Of a stretch of 64,000 bases of DNA, positions 9,476 to 17,970 are shown piece by piece. The position numbers and the translations under genes are program-made. Numbering within the stretch: position 1 is the first letter of the stretch; each line of letters begins with the position of its first letter. The stretch comes from Geomonas sp. RF6 (GTDB lineage Bacteria > Desulfobacterota > Desulfuromonadia > Geobacterales > Geobacteraceae). The notes under the pieces were generated by a model, which did no database searches, was not told the DNA's origin, and saw only the letters and a program-made list of their open reading frames with translations. The stretch covers positions 3,803,001 through 3,867,000 of the forward strand of contig NZ_CP087999.1 of NCBI RefSeq assembly GCF_021044625.1, written 5' to 3'.

Positions 9476-9540
9476 GTGCGGAACCCCATCCCCACCCTGT
9501 CCCTCCCCTTGAAAGGGAGGGGACGTTTGGGACGGGGCTC
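9476..9540. repeat. GC-rich palindromic intergenic repeat, CCCTCCCC...GGGGAGGG family
   Basis: CCACCCTGTCCCTCCCC followed by a TTGAAA turn and GGGAGGGG. Closely similar units occur at 11,170-11,290 (inside a coding frame) and 18,341-18,390 (opposite orientation), so this is a dispersed family in this genome. Confidence 0.7.
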
Positions 9541-9682
9541 TGGCTGAAGATGGGGTTACGGTTGCGGGGGCGTGCTTGATGGCCCGCCTGAAGCTTCGTC
9601 GTCGCAAAGTCTCCTGGAGAGCGATGGCTCCATGGACGGTTACAGCTGATTTGTTATTAGAGGTTCTTAGAGGAGGTTGCGC

Positions 9683-10087
9683 GTGGCTGAAAGAAGATTG
9701 CGTGTGCTGGTCGGGAAGCCGGGGCTGGATGGCCATGACAGAGGGGCGAAAATCATTGCGCGCGCTTTTCGCGATGCTGGTTTCGAGGTTATCTATACCG
9801 GCCTGCACCAGACTGCGGAACAGTTGGTCGCGGCCGCGATCCAGGAGGATGTGGATTGCATGGGCGTTTCCATCCTTTCCGGCGCCCACAACACGCTTCT
9901 TCCCCATATCTGTACGCTCCTCAAGGAAAAGGATGCTGACGATATCGTCGTCTTTGCCGGCGGCGTGATCCCTGAAGAGGATATCCCGGGGCTGAAGGCG
10001 GCGGGAATCCGCGAGGTCTTCACGCCGGGCGCTTCCACTGAGGCGATCGTCGCGTGGCTGCGCGAGCAGGTTCCGCCGCGGACGTAG
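9683..10087 (+). CDS. B12-binding subunit/domain of a methylmalonyl-CoA mutase-type enzyme
   Basis: 134 aa from the GTG at 9683. This start is chosen because AGGAGG ends 6 bases before it; an in-frame TTG at 9677 touches that motif. The protein is only the cobalamin-binding Rossmann-like domain: [17 protein letters not shown] contains DxHxxG, whose His replaces dimethylbenzimidazole as lower cobalt ligand. [12 protein letters not shown] and [14 protein letters not shown] are typical of the C-terminal domain of methylmalonyl-CoA, isobutyryl-CoA and ethylmalonyl-CoA mutases. The catalytic TIM-barrel subunit is not next to it and is not in this window, so it must lie elsewhere. Confidence 0.9.
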   Translation: MAERRLRVLVGKPGLDGHDRGAKIIARAFRDAGFEVIYTGLHQTAEQLVAAAIQEDVDCMGVSILSGAHNTLLPHICTLLKEKDADDIVVFAGGVIPEEDIPGLKAAGIREVFTPGASTEAIVAWLREQVPPRT

Positions 10088-10426
10088 GCGAGTTGCCTGG
10101 ATGCGGGATTGGGTCTGGCGCAAAACCTACCCGGCCGTGCTCGCTTGGGTCGTCGCCATCGCGAAGCCATCCCGTAGAACCTGTGGCGGCTTTGCCGCCA
10201 TCGCAGGCAGGATGCCTACGCTCCAGCGCGATGGCCAGCACTACCGCCGATGAAGAATAGCGATGCGGACAGCCTTTCTCGCGGCTTCAGCAGGGGCGGG
10301 GCTACAGGGAGATCTTCGACGGGTGGCGGCTTACGGGGCAGCTCGATGCACGGATCCGCTTCGTAACCTTTCCTTCGCCATCCGCACCAGATGATGATTG
10401 CTTCCTGCCGGTTACCAAATACCACT
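10088..10426. repeat. Gap with a dispersed 50-bp repeat
   Basis: No gene supported. Bases about 10,183-10,232 (GTGGCGGCTTTGCCGCCATC ... TGCCTACGCTCCAGCGC) match, with a few differences, the reverse complement of about 60,752-60,801. It includes a small internal hairpin, GGCGGC/GCCGCC. Confidence 0.65.
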
Positions 10427-11365
10427 ATGTCCTATACCAAACTCTCCATCACTACTGCAAACGGCGTCGGATACCTGATGCTCGACTCCGGCGGGCGCTT
10501 CAATACCCTCTCGATCGGGACGCTGCGGGAGATCTCCGCTGCCTTTAAAGAGCTTTCGGCGGATCCGGCGGCGACGGTTATAGTCATCTCCGGTTTTCCC
10601 GGGGAGTCCTTTGCCGTCGGTGCCAACATCGCTGAGATGCTGGAATTCTCCCCCGGTGACGCGCTGGCTTTTGCCGACGTCGGGCAGGCTCTCTTTGAGA
10701 TGATGGAGGACGCGGATAAGCCTGTCATCGCTGCCCTCAACGGCATAACCATGGGAGGGGGATGCGACCTCTCCCTTGCCTGCGACCTGCGACTCGCCAG
10801 CGACAGCCTCCGCGTTGCCCATCCCGGCGCGCGGCTCGGGATACTTACCGGCTTCTGCGGAACTCAGAAGCTGCCACGACTTATCGGCAGGGGGCGCGCG
10901 CTGGAGGTTTTTATGACCGCTGCAACCTATAACGCAGCAGACGCTCTCGCCATGGGGTATGTGAGCCGCGTATTTCCGCAGGAGACCTTCTGGCAGGAGG
11001 TGACGGCCTTCGCGGAAGCGCTGGCGCAACGCCCCGTGGAGCTCCTTGCCACTGCGAAGACGCTGGTGAATTGCGCCGAGGACGTGGAGCTCAAAAGCGG
11101 CTGCGCCCTGGAGCGCGCCTCTTACGTCGCCCGCAAAAAAGGTTCTTCGGGGGATTCCGGCGGAACGCAGGTCAATCCTCCCCGTCCGTTGACGGGAGGG
11201 GAACAGGGGGGGGGTGACGCTGCCATCTGCTGCAACGGTGGCACCTTCCCCCCCACCCTGTCCCTCCCCCGCAAGGGGGGAGGGGACGTTTCTGCCGCGT
11301 CTTCCCCGAAAACTGCAAGCATCCTCACAAAAGGTGCGACTGCTACGAAAGGGACCATTTCATGA
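10427..11365 (+). CDS. Crotonase family protein with a repeat-derived C-terminal tail
   Basis: 312 aa from ATG 10,427 (MSYTKLS). An earlier in-frame ATG at 10,391 adds 12 unlikely residues; neither has a strong Shine-Dalgarno sequence. Crotonase motifs: SFAVGANIAEM, KPVIAALNGITMGGGCDLSL and FCGTQKLPRLIG. Both positions of the hydratase glutamates are changed (Asp in GGGCD, Gly in HPGAR), so simple hydration is unlikely. The crotonase part ends near residue 248 (SYVARKK). The last 60 or so residues are translated from GC-rich palindromic repeats (11,170-11,290) inserted in frame. The stop overlaps the meaB start (ATGA), so the extended tail keeps the coupling. Confidence 0.82.
   Translation: MSYTKLSITTANGVGYLMLDSGGRFNTLSIGTLREISAAFKELSADPAATVIVISGFPGESFAVGANIAEMLEFSPGDALAFADVGQALFEMMEDADKPVIAALNGITMGGGCDLSLACDLRLASDSLRVAHPGARLGILTGFCGTQKLPRLIGRGRALEVFMTAATYNAADALAMGYVSRVFPQETFWQEVTAFAEALAQRPVELLATAKTLVNCAEDVELKSGCALERASYVARKKGSSGDSGGTQVNPPRPLTGGEQGGGDAAICCNGGTFPPTLSLPRKGGGDVSAASSPKTASILTKGATATKGTIS
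11170..11290. repeat. Palindromic repeat pair inside the 3' end of the crotonase gene
   Basis: Two GC-rich palindromes (about 11,176-11,204 and 11,248-11,288) of the CCCTCCCC...GGGAGGGG family lie in frame near the end of the crotonase gene. The relatives at 9,476 and 18,341 are intergenic. Confidence 0.7.
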
Positions 11366-12306
11366 GCCTTGCCGAACGGGTGCTGGCCGGCGATGTGCGG
11401 GCCGCGGCGCGCCTGATGCGCGATATCGACGACCGCATGCCGAGCGCGGTGCAGGAGCTTAAGTCCCTCCACCCGCACACGGGCAGGGCCTACATCCTCG
11501 GACTCACCGGTCCGCCGGGTGCGGGTAAGTCGACCCTGGTGGACCAGATGATCGAGGCATACCGGAAGAGGGGGCTGCGCGTCGGGGTCGTCGCGGTCGA
11601 TCCCACGAGCCCGTACACGGGCGGGGCCATTCTCGGGGACCGCGTGCGCATGAACCGGCACGCGGAGGATCCGGGTGTCTTCATCCGCAGTCTCGCTACC
11701 CGCGGCGCCCTCGGCGGGCTCTCCCGATCGACCATGGACGTGGTGAACGTGATGGATGCCATGGGGATGGATGTGGTCCTCGTGGAGACGGTCGGGGTGG
11801 GGCAGGACGAGATAGACATCGCCGGCTCGGCCCACAGCACCGTCGTCGTCATGGTGCCGGGGCTCGGGGACGATATCCAGGCGATCAAGGCGGGGATCCT
11901 GGAGATCGGCGACCTCTTCGTGGTGAACAAGGCGGACCGCGACGGGGCGGAGCGGACGGTGCGCGAATTGCGCAGCATGCTGGAGATGCGCCACCCCGCG
12001 CCGGAGGCGTGGCAGCCCCGCGTGCTGAAGACGGAGGCTTTCAGGGGGGTCGGTGTCGAGGAGCTGGTGCAGGAGCTGGAGGCGCATCGCGCGTTCCTCT
12101 CTCAGACCGACACCTTGCGCAGGGTAATAGAGGAACGGAACGCACGGGTCTTTGGGGAGACATTGAAAGAGGAGCTCTACGCAATGGTTCTGCAGGGGCT
12201 GATAGAGAGCGGCGCGTATAATGAGCTCATGCAGCGGCTGCACAGTCGCGCCACCGATCCGTACAGTGCCGTAGAAGAGGTCATGGCGCGGACTTCTTTT
12301 ACTTGA
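11362..12306 (+). CDS. meaB: Methylmalonyl-CoA mutase-associated GTPase MeaB (ArgK family)
   Basis: 314 aa, family length. G3E-type P-loop GTPase that gates cofactor loading and protects methylmalonyl-CoA-type mutases during turnover. Motifs: Walker A GLTGPPGAGKSTL near residue 51, VDPTSPYTGGAILGDRVRM, VETVGVGQDE (Walker B/switch region), and the guanine-specificity motif NKAD. It starts inside the stop of the upstream crotonase (ATGA overlap). With the adenosyltransferase and the B12-binding subunit it completes the support set for an adenosylcobalamin mutase. Confidence 0.95.
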   Translation: MSLAERVLAGDVRAAARLMRDIDDRMPSAVQELKSLHPHTGRAYILGLTGPPGAGKSTLVDQMIEAYRKRGLRVGVVAVDPTSPYTGGAILGDRVRMNRHAEDPGVFIRSLATRGALGGLSRSTMDVVNVMDAMGMDVVLVETVGVGQDEIDIAGSAHSTVVVMVPGLGDDIQAIKAGILEIGDLFVVNKADRDGAERTVRELRSMLEMRHPAPEAWQPRVLKTEAFRGVGVEELVQELEAHRAFLSQTDTLRRVIEERNARVFGETLKEELYAMVLQGLIESGAYNELMQRLHSRATDPYSAVEEVMARTSFT

Positions 12307-12422
12307 CCCACTTTGGCAAAAGTGTTATCACTGCGACGCAGCAGGCTTTTTCTGAATGGTTGTTAGTTAGCGTCACCCGGCTTCTGCGGCGGCCGGGGCT
12401 AAATCTGGAATCGAGCAGGACC

Positions 12423-12447
12423 ATGGGGCGAGAGCCCCATTATGTTT
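12423..12447 (+). terminator. Hairpin with T-rich tail between meaB and the L,D-transpeptidase gene
   Basis: ATGGGGC-GAGA-GCCCCAT followed by TATGTTTTTG. It ends 18 bases before the next start codon, so it could terminate the meaB operon or act as a leader hairpin of the next gene. Confidence 0.5.
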
Positions 12448-12464
12448 TTGGGGGAATGTAGTAA

Positions 12465-13304
12465 ATGCTTCGTAAGTTTGCCTTCTTTTTCGCTCTGGCT
12501 ATTTTCGCCGGCATCGTGGTGTACAATCCGCTGGCAACGTCGGACCCCGGCGCCAACCCCAAAGACCCCGCCCGTGAGGACCTTTCCCGCGTGGAATACC
12601 CAAGCCTCGCCGGTATCGCCTGGCGGCCGCACTTCATGATGCCTTCGGAGACGCTGGAGTCTCTCTTTGGCGAAGACTGGCCCTACGTGGCGCGTTTCAA
12701 CCGCATCGACCGTCGTCACGTCTACCCGGGGATGACCATCAAGGTCCCCCTGGACATGAATACCTGCAGGAAGTACACGCCGATGCCCGAGGAATACGAG
12801 CCGGCACGCAATCACGAGAAATACATCCTCATCGATCTGACGGAGCAGTGGATGGGCGCCTACCAGTACGGCAAGCTCGTTTTCTCCGTTCCGGCAGCGA
12901 CCGGTGCCGCGGGTCATGAGACGCCGGTCGGGATCTTCCAGGTCGACGCCCGCCACAAGAATCATACCTCCTCCCTGTACAAGACCGAGGACCAGACTGC
13001 GCAGTACCCGATGGACAATGCGATCCGCTTTCACGTCGGGGCGGACAACGTCTCCTACTGGATTCACGCGAGGGACCTCCCCGGGAAGCCCGCCTCGCAC
13101 GGATGCGTCGGGCTCTACGACGAGGGGATGCAGAACCGGGTGTACGGCATTCCCGAGCGCCCGGTGCTCCTGGACTCGGAGCGCCTCTACGCCTGGGCGG
13201 TGGGGGACGACGTTTACGAGGAAGCGGATTCGGGCGAACTGGAGCTCGTGGAGGACGGCCCGATGGTGGAGGTGCGGGGGGCCAACCCGGTCTACCGCAG
13301 GTGA
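12465..13304 (+). CDS. Exported L,D-transpeptidase (YkuD domain) with LysM-like segment
   Basis: 279 aa. Residues 1-20 are a hydrophobic signal or anchor sequence (FAFFFALAIFAGIVVY). Residues about 45-95 look like a degenerate LysM domain ending PGMTIKVP. Residues about 118-245 are the YkuD catalytic domain with the signature His201...SHGCVGL, nucleophile Cys214. Such enzymes form 3-3 peptidoglycan cross-links or attach lipoproteins to meso-diaminopimelate in the periplasm; which reaction is used here is not visible. GGGGGAAT lies about 10 bases before the ATG. Probably monocistronic. Confidence 0.9.
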   Translation: MLRKFAFFFALAIFAGIVVYNPLATSDPGANPKDPAREDLSRVEYPSLAGIAWRPHFMMPSETLESLFGEDWPYVARFNRIDRRHVYPGMTIKVPLDMNTCRKYTPMPEEYEPARNHEKYILIDLTEQWMGAYQYGKLVFSVPAATGAAGHETPVGIFQVDARHKNHTSSLYKTEDQTAQYPMDNAIRFHVGADNVSYWIHARDLPGKPASHGCVGLYDEGMQNRVYGIPERPVLLDSERLYAWAVGDDVYEEADSGELELVEDGPMVEVRGANPVYRR

Positions 13305-13415
13305 CAGCGGACGTCGCGGGGCGATAGCGCCTTGACCTCGGCGGGGGGTAGGGGGGACAATGTGTAAAGCCTGAAAGCGAGCTGAACCGAACCTACTTGA
13401 ACTGCCGGAGTCTTC

Positions 13416-14045
13416 GTGCAAGAGCTTCTCAGGGATTATCTGCAGGTACACGGATACTGGGTCCTTTTCCTCGGGACCTTTCTGGAAGGGGAAGCGATCC
13501 TCATCTTCGCCGGGTTCATGGCCTTCCAGGGATACCTCAATATCTACGGCGTCATCCTCGCCGCCCTTGCCGGCTCTTTTCTCGGGGACCAGGCGTACTT
13601 CTACCTCGGGCGCCTCAAAGGGCAGTTCCTCCTCAGGGTCTTCACCACCGTCTCCAAGAAGTTCCGCAAGGGGCTCCTGCTCATCGAGCGCTACGGCAAC
13701 TTCGTCGCTTTCGCCTCGCGCTACACCTACGGCTTCAGGATACTGCTCCCCATCATCCTCGGGATGACCACCTTTTCCAGCCGCAAGTTCCTGATCCTCA
13801 ACCTGGTCAGCGCCCTTTCCTGGTCGATCATCTTTGCGCTCTGCGGCTTCCTCTTCGGGAAGGGTGCATCCTTTTTCTTCGACGACCTGGAGCGGTACGA
13901 GCCGTATCTGCTCCTCGCGCTGGCGCTTCTTGTGGTCTGCGCCTACATCGCCCACTATCTCGCCCACTGCTGGCGCAGAAGGAAGAGATACCAGCGCCTG
14001 AAGAAACGGCGCGAAAGCAGAAATGACACCTCGCAGGCGGGGTGA
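13416..14045 (+). CDS. DedA family (SNARE-associated/VTT) membrane protein
   Basis: 209 aa from a GTG at 13,416 preceded by GCCGGAG. It is an inner-membrane protein with hydrophobic segments near residues 15-40, 45-65, 100-130 and 140-190. The DedA signatures are FLEGEAILIFAGFMA and GSFLGDQAYFYLGRLKG, and RYTYGFRILLPIILGM carries the conserved arginines. The basic tail RRRKRYQRLKKRR is cytoplasmic. Some DedA proteins are lipid flippases (undecaprenyl phosphate or phosphatidylethanolamine); the substrate here is unknown. Its end lies just before trmJ, suggesting cotranscription. Confidence 0.9.
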   Translation: MQELLRDYLQVHGYWVLFLGTFLEGEAILIFAGFMAFQGYLNIYGVILAALAGSFLGDQAYFYLGRLKGQFLLRVFTTVSKKFRKGLLLIERYGNFVAFASRYTYGFRILLPIILGMTTFSSRKFLILNLVSALSWSIIFALCGFLFGKGASFFFDDLERYEPYLLLALALLVVCAYIAHYLAHCWRRRKRYQRLKKRRESRNDTSQAG

Positions 14046-14062
14046 GGAGGATCTGTTATTTT

Positions 14063-14809
14063 ATGCAGCTGAAAGATAGAGTGAGCATCGTCCTCGTCGG
14101 GACCCAGAGCCCCGGCAACATAGGCATGGTCTGCCGCGCAATGAAGAACATGGGGCTGTACGACCTGCGGCTGGTGAACCCATGCGAGGTGAATCACCCG
14201 GAGGCGCTGAAGTTCGCGGTCTCGGCGCGCGATCTCCTGGAGTCGGCGCGCATATTCACGTCGCTCCCCGAGGCGATCGCCGACTGCGAATTCTCCGTCG
14301 CCACCACAAGGCGGCACGGCAAATACCGCCAGGAGATCCAGAACCCGGACGAGGTGGTCTCCCGCTTCGCCTCGTGCCCCCCGCACAGCAGGCTCGCGCT
14401 CGTCTTCGGAAGGGAGGACAACGGCCTCACCACCGAGGAGGTGGCGCTTTGCCGCTGGCAGTCGACGATCCCCACCGGGGACGAATACGGTTCGCTGAAC
14501 CTCTCCCAGGCTGTGCTGATTTTCTGCTACGAGCTCTTCAGGGGAACGGTAACGGCTCCCGCAGAGCCCGTCGCCGTGAGGGAACTGGCGGGTCCTGAGG
14601 CGCTGGAGCACCTCTACGGACAGATGGAGCGCACCCTCCTGCGCATCGGCTTTCTGAACCCTCAAAATCCGGACCACATCATGCGCACCATGCGGCGCAT
14701 CTACGCCCGGGCGGAGCTGGACGAGCGCGAGGTGTCGGTGCTGCGCGGCATGCTCTCGCAGATCGACTGGGCAGCGTCCGAGTTCAAGGGGAAAAAAGGA
14801 CAGCAATGA
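14063..14809 (+). CDS. trmJ: tRNA (cytidine/uridine-2'-O-)-methyltransferase TrmJ
   Basis: 248 aa from ATG 14,063, with GAGGAGG (14,044-14,050) upstream; the GTG at 14,042 overlaps that motif and is less likely. SPOUT-class methyltransferase that 2'-O-methylates position 32 of tRNAs using SAM. Motifs: VLVGTQSPGNIGMVCRAMKN at the N-terminus, LVFGREDNGLT, and the trefoil-knot motif GDEYGSLNLSQAVLIFCYEL. The roughly 80-residue helical C-terminus fits TrmJ rather than TrmL. It overlaps the next gene by 4 bases. Confidence 0.92.
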   Translation: MQLKDRVSIVLVGTQSPGNIGMVCRAMKNMGLYDLRLVNPCEVNHPEALKFAVSARDLLESARIFTSLPEAIADCEFSVATTRRHGKYRQEIQNPDEVVSRFASCPPHSRLALVFGREDNGLTTEEVALCRWQSTIPTGDEYGSLNLSQAVLIFCYELFRGTVTAPAEPVAVRELAGPEALEHLYGQMERTLLRIGFLNPQNPDHIMRTMRRIYARAELDEREVSVLRGMLSQIDWAASEFKGKKGQQ

Positions 14810-15102
14810 CGGTAGATACCTCCCTCGGCCTCCTGGCCGGGGCCATCACCAGCGGCGCGGCAATCCCCCAGGTCCTGCGCACCTTCCGCACGAAGCAGGT
14901 GCGCGACCTCTCGATCTGGCAGCCGATACTCCTTGATATCGGTATGTCCCTCTGGCTCGCCTACGGCCTCCTCCTGAACGATCTCCCGCTCATCGCCGCG
15001 AATTCCTTCTCCATCATCTGCTACAGCGCGCTTATCGTCATGAAGGTGCGCTACGGCAGGGAAGAGGATCTGCCGTGTCGGGCTGAGTTTGATCCGGAGT
15101 AA
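14806..15102 (+). CDS. SemiSWEET-type (PQ-loop) sugar transporter
   Basis: 98 aa with three predicted membrane segments (about 5-25, 38-58, 62-82) and a proline-glutamine pair at 22-23 (SGAAIPQVLRTFRTKQVRDLS). This is the minimal three-helix bundle that dimerises into a uniporter for mono- or disaccharides. It is translationally coupled to trmJ by an ATGA overlap, although no functional link between them is known. Substrate unknown. Confidence 0.88.
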   Translation: MTVDTSLGLLAGAITSGAAIPQVLRTFRTKQVRDLSIWQPILLDIGMSLWLAYGLLLNDLPLIAANSFSIICYSALIVMKVRYGREEDLPCRAEFDPE

Positions 15103-15478
15103 GCGCGCTCACGCACCGGCGGCGTTTTCTGCCGTATCACCGAACCCGCCCCGCTGCGCCTTCTTTCCCGCCGTTCGGTACTCTCTTTGAGGAGGTTCCG
15201 TTTTCCATCATCTCCCCTTTAACAAAGGTTTCCGCCAACATTCCCCCATCTACCGCCTCTTTCAATTGTTAAAAAAAGCCCATTCTTTCGTTAAATATGC
15301 TAAAGTAATTTTCGTGCTTGCCAGATGTTAGAGATTGTTACTCTTTGGAGGGGGAGAGGCCTTAGTTGTCCACTGTCTTTTCCGATCGAGGGTCGTTCAA
15401 ACCGGTGCAGCATTGATGATCTTCTCGCAAAAACACTTTGATCCCCATTGCATACAAGTCTCAGAAAGAAGGTGGCAG
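15103..15478. other. Non-coding gap before surE, likely promoter region of surE-pcm-rpoS
   Basis: No gene seen. The second half (15,240-15,345) is AT-rich relative to its surroundings and is the likely promoter zone, but no single -35/-10 pair stands out. Confidence 0.45.
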
Positions 15479-16225
15479 TTGAAGATACTTTTGACCAACG
15501 ATGATGGAGTGCACGCTCCCGGCCTCGCTGCGCTCAGGAAACGGATCTCCGAGATTGCCGAAACTGTCGTCGTGGCACCGGACAGGGAGCAGAGCGCGGT
15601 GAGCCACTCCCTCACGCTGCATCATCCGCTGCGCGTCGTGAAGGTTTCCGAGAATGTATTCTCCGTCGACGGCACCCCGACCGACTGCGTCAACCTCGGG
15701 GTGCACAGCCTCCTTTCCTTCAAGCCGGACCTGGTCATTTCCGGGGTGAACCGCGGCGCCAACCTCGCCGACGACGTCACCTACTCTGGAACGGTGGCCG
15801 CGGCCCTCGAGGCGACGCTGATGGGGATACCCGCCTTTGCGATCTCGCTCGCTACCGCCGGGGATGGGGAGCACTACGACGCCGCGGCCCTCTTCGCTGC
15901 CCGGCTCGCTCGCACTGTCGTGGAGAAGGGGCTCCCCCCCGACACCTTCCTCAATGTGAACGTGCCGGACCTCGCGCACGACACCTTGCAGCCGCCCCTC
16001 ATCACCTCCCAGGGGAAGAGGCGCTACGAGGGGACGATCGTCGACAAGGTCGATCCGCGCGGCAGGAGCTACTACTGGATCGGCACCGCCGACCTCAATC
16101 TGCAGGACCTTCCGGGGACCGATTACCACGCCGTTTCGCGCGGTCACATCTCGGTAACCCCCCTTCATTTCGACCTTACCAACTACGCGTCGCTGGAGGC
16201 GGTGAAGGGTTGGCAGATGCGCTGA
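15479..16225 (+). CDS. surE: 5'/3'-nucleotidase SurE
   Basis: 248 aa from a TTG at 15,479. It is chosen because AGAAGGTGG lies 5-8 bases upstream and the protein then begins with the family N-terminus KILLTNDDGVHAPGL. A frame extending to 15,335 would add 48 residues with no homology. The metal-binding NDDG motif, VVVAPDREQSAVSHSLT and VISGVNRGANLADDVTYSGT are all present. SurE dephosphorylates nucleoside monophosphates and short polyphosphates, chiefly in stationary phase. The order surE-pcm-rpoS is a classic proteobacterial stress locus. Confidence 0.95.
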   Translation: MKILLTNDDGVHAPGLAALRKRISEIAETVVVAPDREQSAVSHSLTLHHPLRVVKVSENVFSVDGTPTDCVNLGVHSLLSFKPDLVISGVNRGANLADDVTYSGTVAAALEATLMGIPAFAISLATAGDGEHYDAAALFAARLARTVVEKGLPPDTFLNVNVPDLAHDTLQPPLITSQGKRRYEGTIVDKVDPRGRSYYWIGTADLNLQDLPGTDYHAVSRGHISVTPLHFDLTNYASLEAVKGWQMR

Positions 16226-16284
16226 AGCTGGACTTTTAGAGATTCATTTGCTATAAACTCCCCCTGCATCAGATCGGGGGGAAG

Positions 16285-16935
16285 ATGGATTTTGCGGTAG
16301 CACGAAAGAGGATGGTAGAGGCTCAACTGGTGAAGCGGGGGATCACGGACCAGCGGGTCATAGGAGCCATGCTCAACATACCGAGGCACATATTCGTGGA
16401 GGAGGCGATGTCGGCGCAGGCCTACAGCGACGGGTCCCTCCCCATCGGAGAGAAGCAGACGATCTCGCAGCCGTTCATGGTGGCGAAGATGACCGAGATG
16501 TTGGAGCTCACCGGGCGCGAAAAGGTGCTGGAGCTCGGTACCGGCTCCGGATACCAGGCCGCTGTGCTCGCCACCCTGGCGGACCGGGTGTACACGGTGG
16601 AGAGGATTCGCCCGCTGGCCCTGAAGGCGCGGAAAGCCCTGGACAGCTTGGGCCTTTTGAATGTGAACTTAAGGATTGCCGATGGAACCGAAGGGTGGCC
16701 TGAGGAAGCACCCTTTGACGCCATACTCGTTACTGCAGGCGCCCCGGAGGTGCCGCAGTGTCTGGTCGACCAGCTCGCTATTGGAGGGCGGCTCGTCATC
16801 CCGGTGGGGGACAGGACGGACCAGCGGCTGGTGAGGGTGGTCAGAAATCCGGACGGCTCAGTCGTCGGGGATGTATCTCTTGATTGTCGATTCGTACGTC
16901 TGATTGGGAAACATGGCTGGAGCGAAGAGCCGTAG
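16285..16935 (+). CDS. pcm: Protein-L-isoaspartate O-methyltransferase
   Basis: 216 aa, family length. It methylates isoaspartyl residues in aged proteins with SAM so that they can revert to aspartate. Seen: the conserved region [23 protein letters not shown] motif [17 protein letters not shown], the acidic ribose-binding residue in VYTVERI, and [13 protein letters not shown]. It lies 59 bp after surE and 30 bp before rpoS, consistent with one stationary-phase operon. Confidence 0.96.
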   Translation: MDFAVARKRMVEAQLVKRGITDQRVIGAMLNIPRHIFVEEAMSAQAYSDGSLPIGEKQTISQPFMVAKMTEMLELTGREKVLELGTGSGYQAAVLATLADRVYTVERIRPLALKARKALDSLGLLNVNLRIADGTEGWPEEAPFDAILVTAGAPEVPQCLVDQLAIGGRLVIPVGDRTDQRLVRVVRNPDGSVVGDVSLDCRFVRLIGKHGWSEEP

Positions 16936-16965
16936 CTTGACGACTCTCTCATAAGGAGCCTGAGC

Positions 16966-17970
16966 ATGCAGAACGACGAAATCGTAGAGGAGCAAAAAGA
17001 CGGGCTGTTCATGGATGGCGACCAGGACCCCGATGCCCTGGAACTGGAAGAAGTCGAAGAAGAGGACACCCACGCCGAAGTAGAGGAGGAAGAGATAAAG
17101 GCGGCGGTGGTCGAGCACTTTGACGACGCAATCAAGCTCTACCTGCGCGAGATCCAGAAGACGAAGCTCCTCACCGCAGACGAGGAGAAGGAGCTCGCGG
17201 CGCGCATCGACAACGGGGACAAGGCGGCCAGAGACCGCATGATTGTTTCCAACCTGAGGCTGGTAGTAAAGATCGCCAAACGCTACATCAACCGCGGGCT
17301 CCCCTTCCTCGACCTGATCGAAGAGGGGAACATGGGGCTCATCAAGGCGGTCGAGCGTTTCAAGCTCAGCAAGGAGTGCCGTTTCTCCACCTACGCCACC
17401 TGGTGGATCAGGCAGTCGATCGAGCGTGCGCTGGTGAACCAGTCGCGCACCATCCGCCTTCCGGTGCACGTATCAGACGACATCAACAAGATGCTGCGGG
17501 TGACCCGTGAGCTGGTGCAGAAGATGAACCGGGAGCCGTCGATAAAGGAAGTAGCCGACGCCCTCGACGTGAACGTAACCTACGTGCGCCGTCTCATGGT
17601 GCTCCTGAAAAAGACCTATTCCATCGAGCGGCCGATGGGGGAGAACAACGACTACTTCCTCATCGACACCATCGAGGACACCTCCACCGTCTCGCCCGCG
17701 GTGCTGCTGGAAGACCTGAACAAGTACGAACTGGTGTCGAAGTGGTTTGACACCCTTTCGGACGGCGAGAAGAAGATCCTGACGCTCCGTTTCGGGCTCG
17801 ACGACAAGGATCCGCAGACGCTGGACACCATCGGCAGGAGCTTCGGCGTGACCCGCGAGCGGATCAGGCAGATCGAGGCGAAGTCGCTGGAGAAGCTGAG
17901 AAAGATCGTGGAAGCGACTGACATCATGGGGAAGCAGCAACCCGCCAACACGACGACACCGACGAAATAG
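16966..17970 (+). CDS. rpoS: RNA polymerase sigma factor RpoS (sigma70 family, group 2)
   Basis: 334 aa. After an acidic N-terminus (ELEEVEEEDTHAEVEEEE) come region 1.2 (DAIKLYLREIQKTKLLTADE), region 2 (NLRLVVKIAKRY, LIEEGNMGLIKAVERF, FSTYATWWIRQSIERAL), region 3 and region 4 with the helix-turn-helix TRERIRQIEAKSLEKLRK. Region 1.1 of RpoD is absent. Gene order surE-pcm-rpoS supports RpoS; nlpD, often between pcm and rpoS in other proteobacteria, is missing. In Geobacter RpoS governs stationary-phase survival and oxygen tolerance. AAGGAG lies 10 bases before the ATG. Confidence 0.95.
   Translation: MQNDEIVEEQKDGLFMDGDQDPDALELEEVEEEDTHAEVEEEEIKAAVVEHFDDAIKLYLREIQKTKLLTADEEKELAARIDNGDKAARDRMIVSNLRLVVKIAKRYINRGLPFLDLIEEGNMGLIKAVERFKLSKECRFSTYATWWIRQSIERALVNQSRTIRLPVHVSDDINKMLRVTRELVQKMNREPSIKEVADALDVNVTYVRRLMVLLKKTYSIERPMGENNDYFLIDTIEDTSTVSPAVLLEDLNKYELVSKWFDTLSDGEKKILTLRFGLDDKDPQTLDTIGRSFGVTRERIRQIEAKSLEKLRKIVEATDIMGKQQPANTTTPTK

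Noticed and set aside
12399-13967. 522-codon minus-strand frame opposite the L,D-transpeptidase and DedA genes
   Set aside because: It is a high-GC antisense shadow; both plus-strand genes have clear domains and catalytic motifs.
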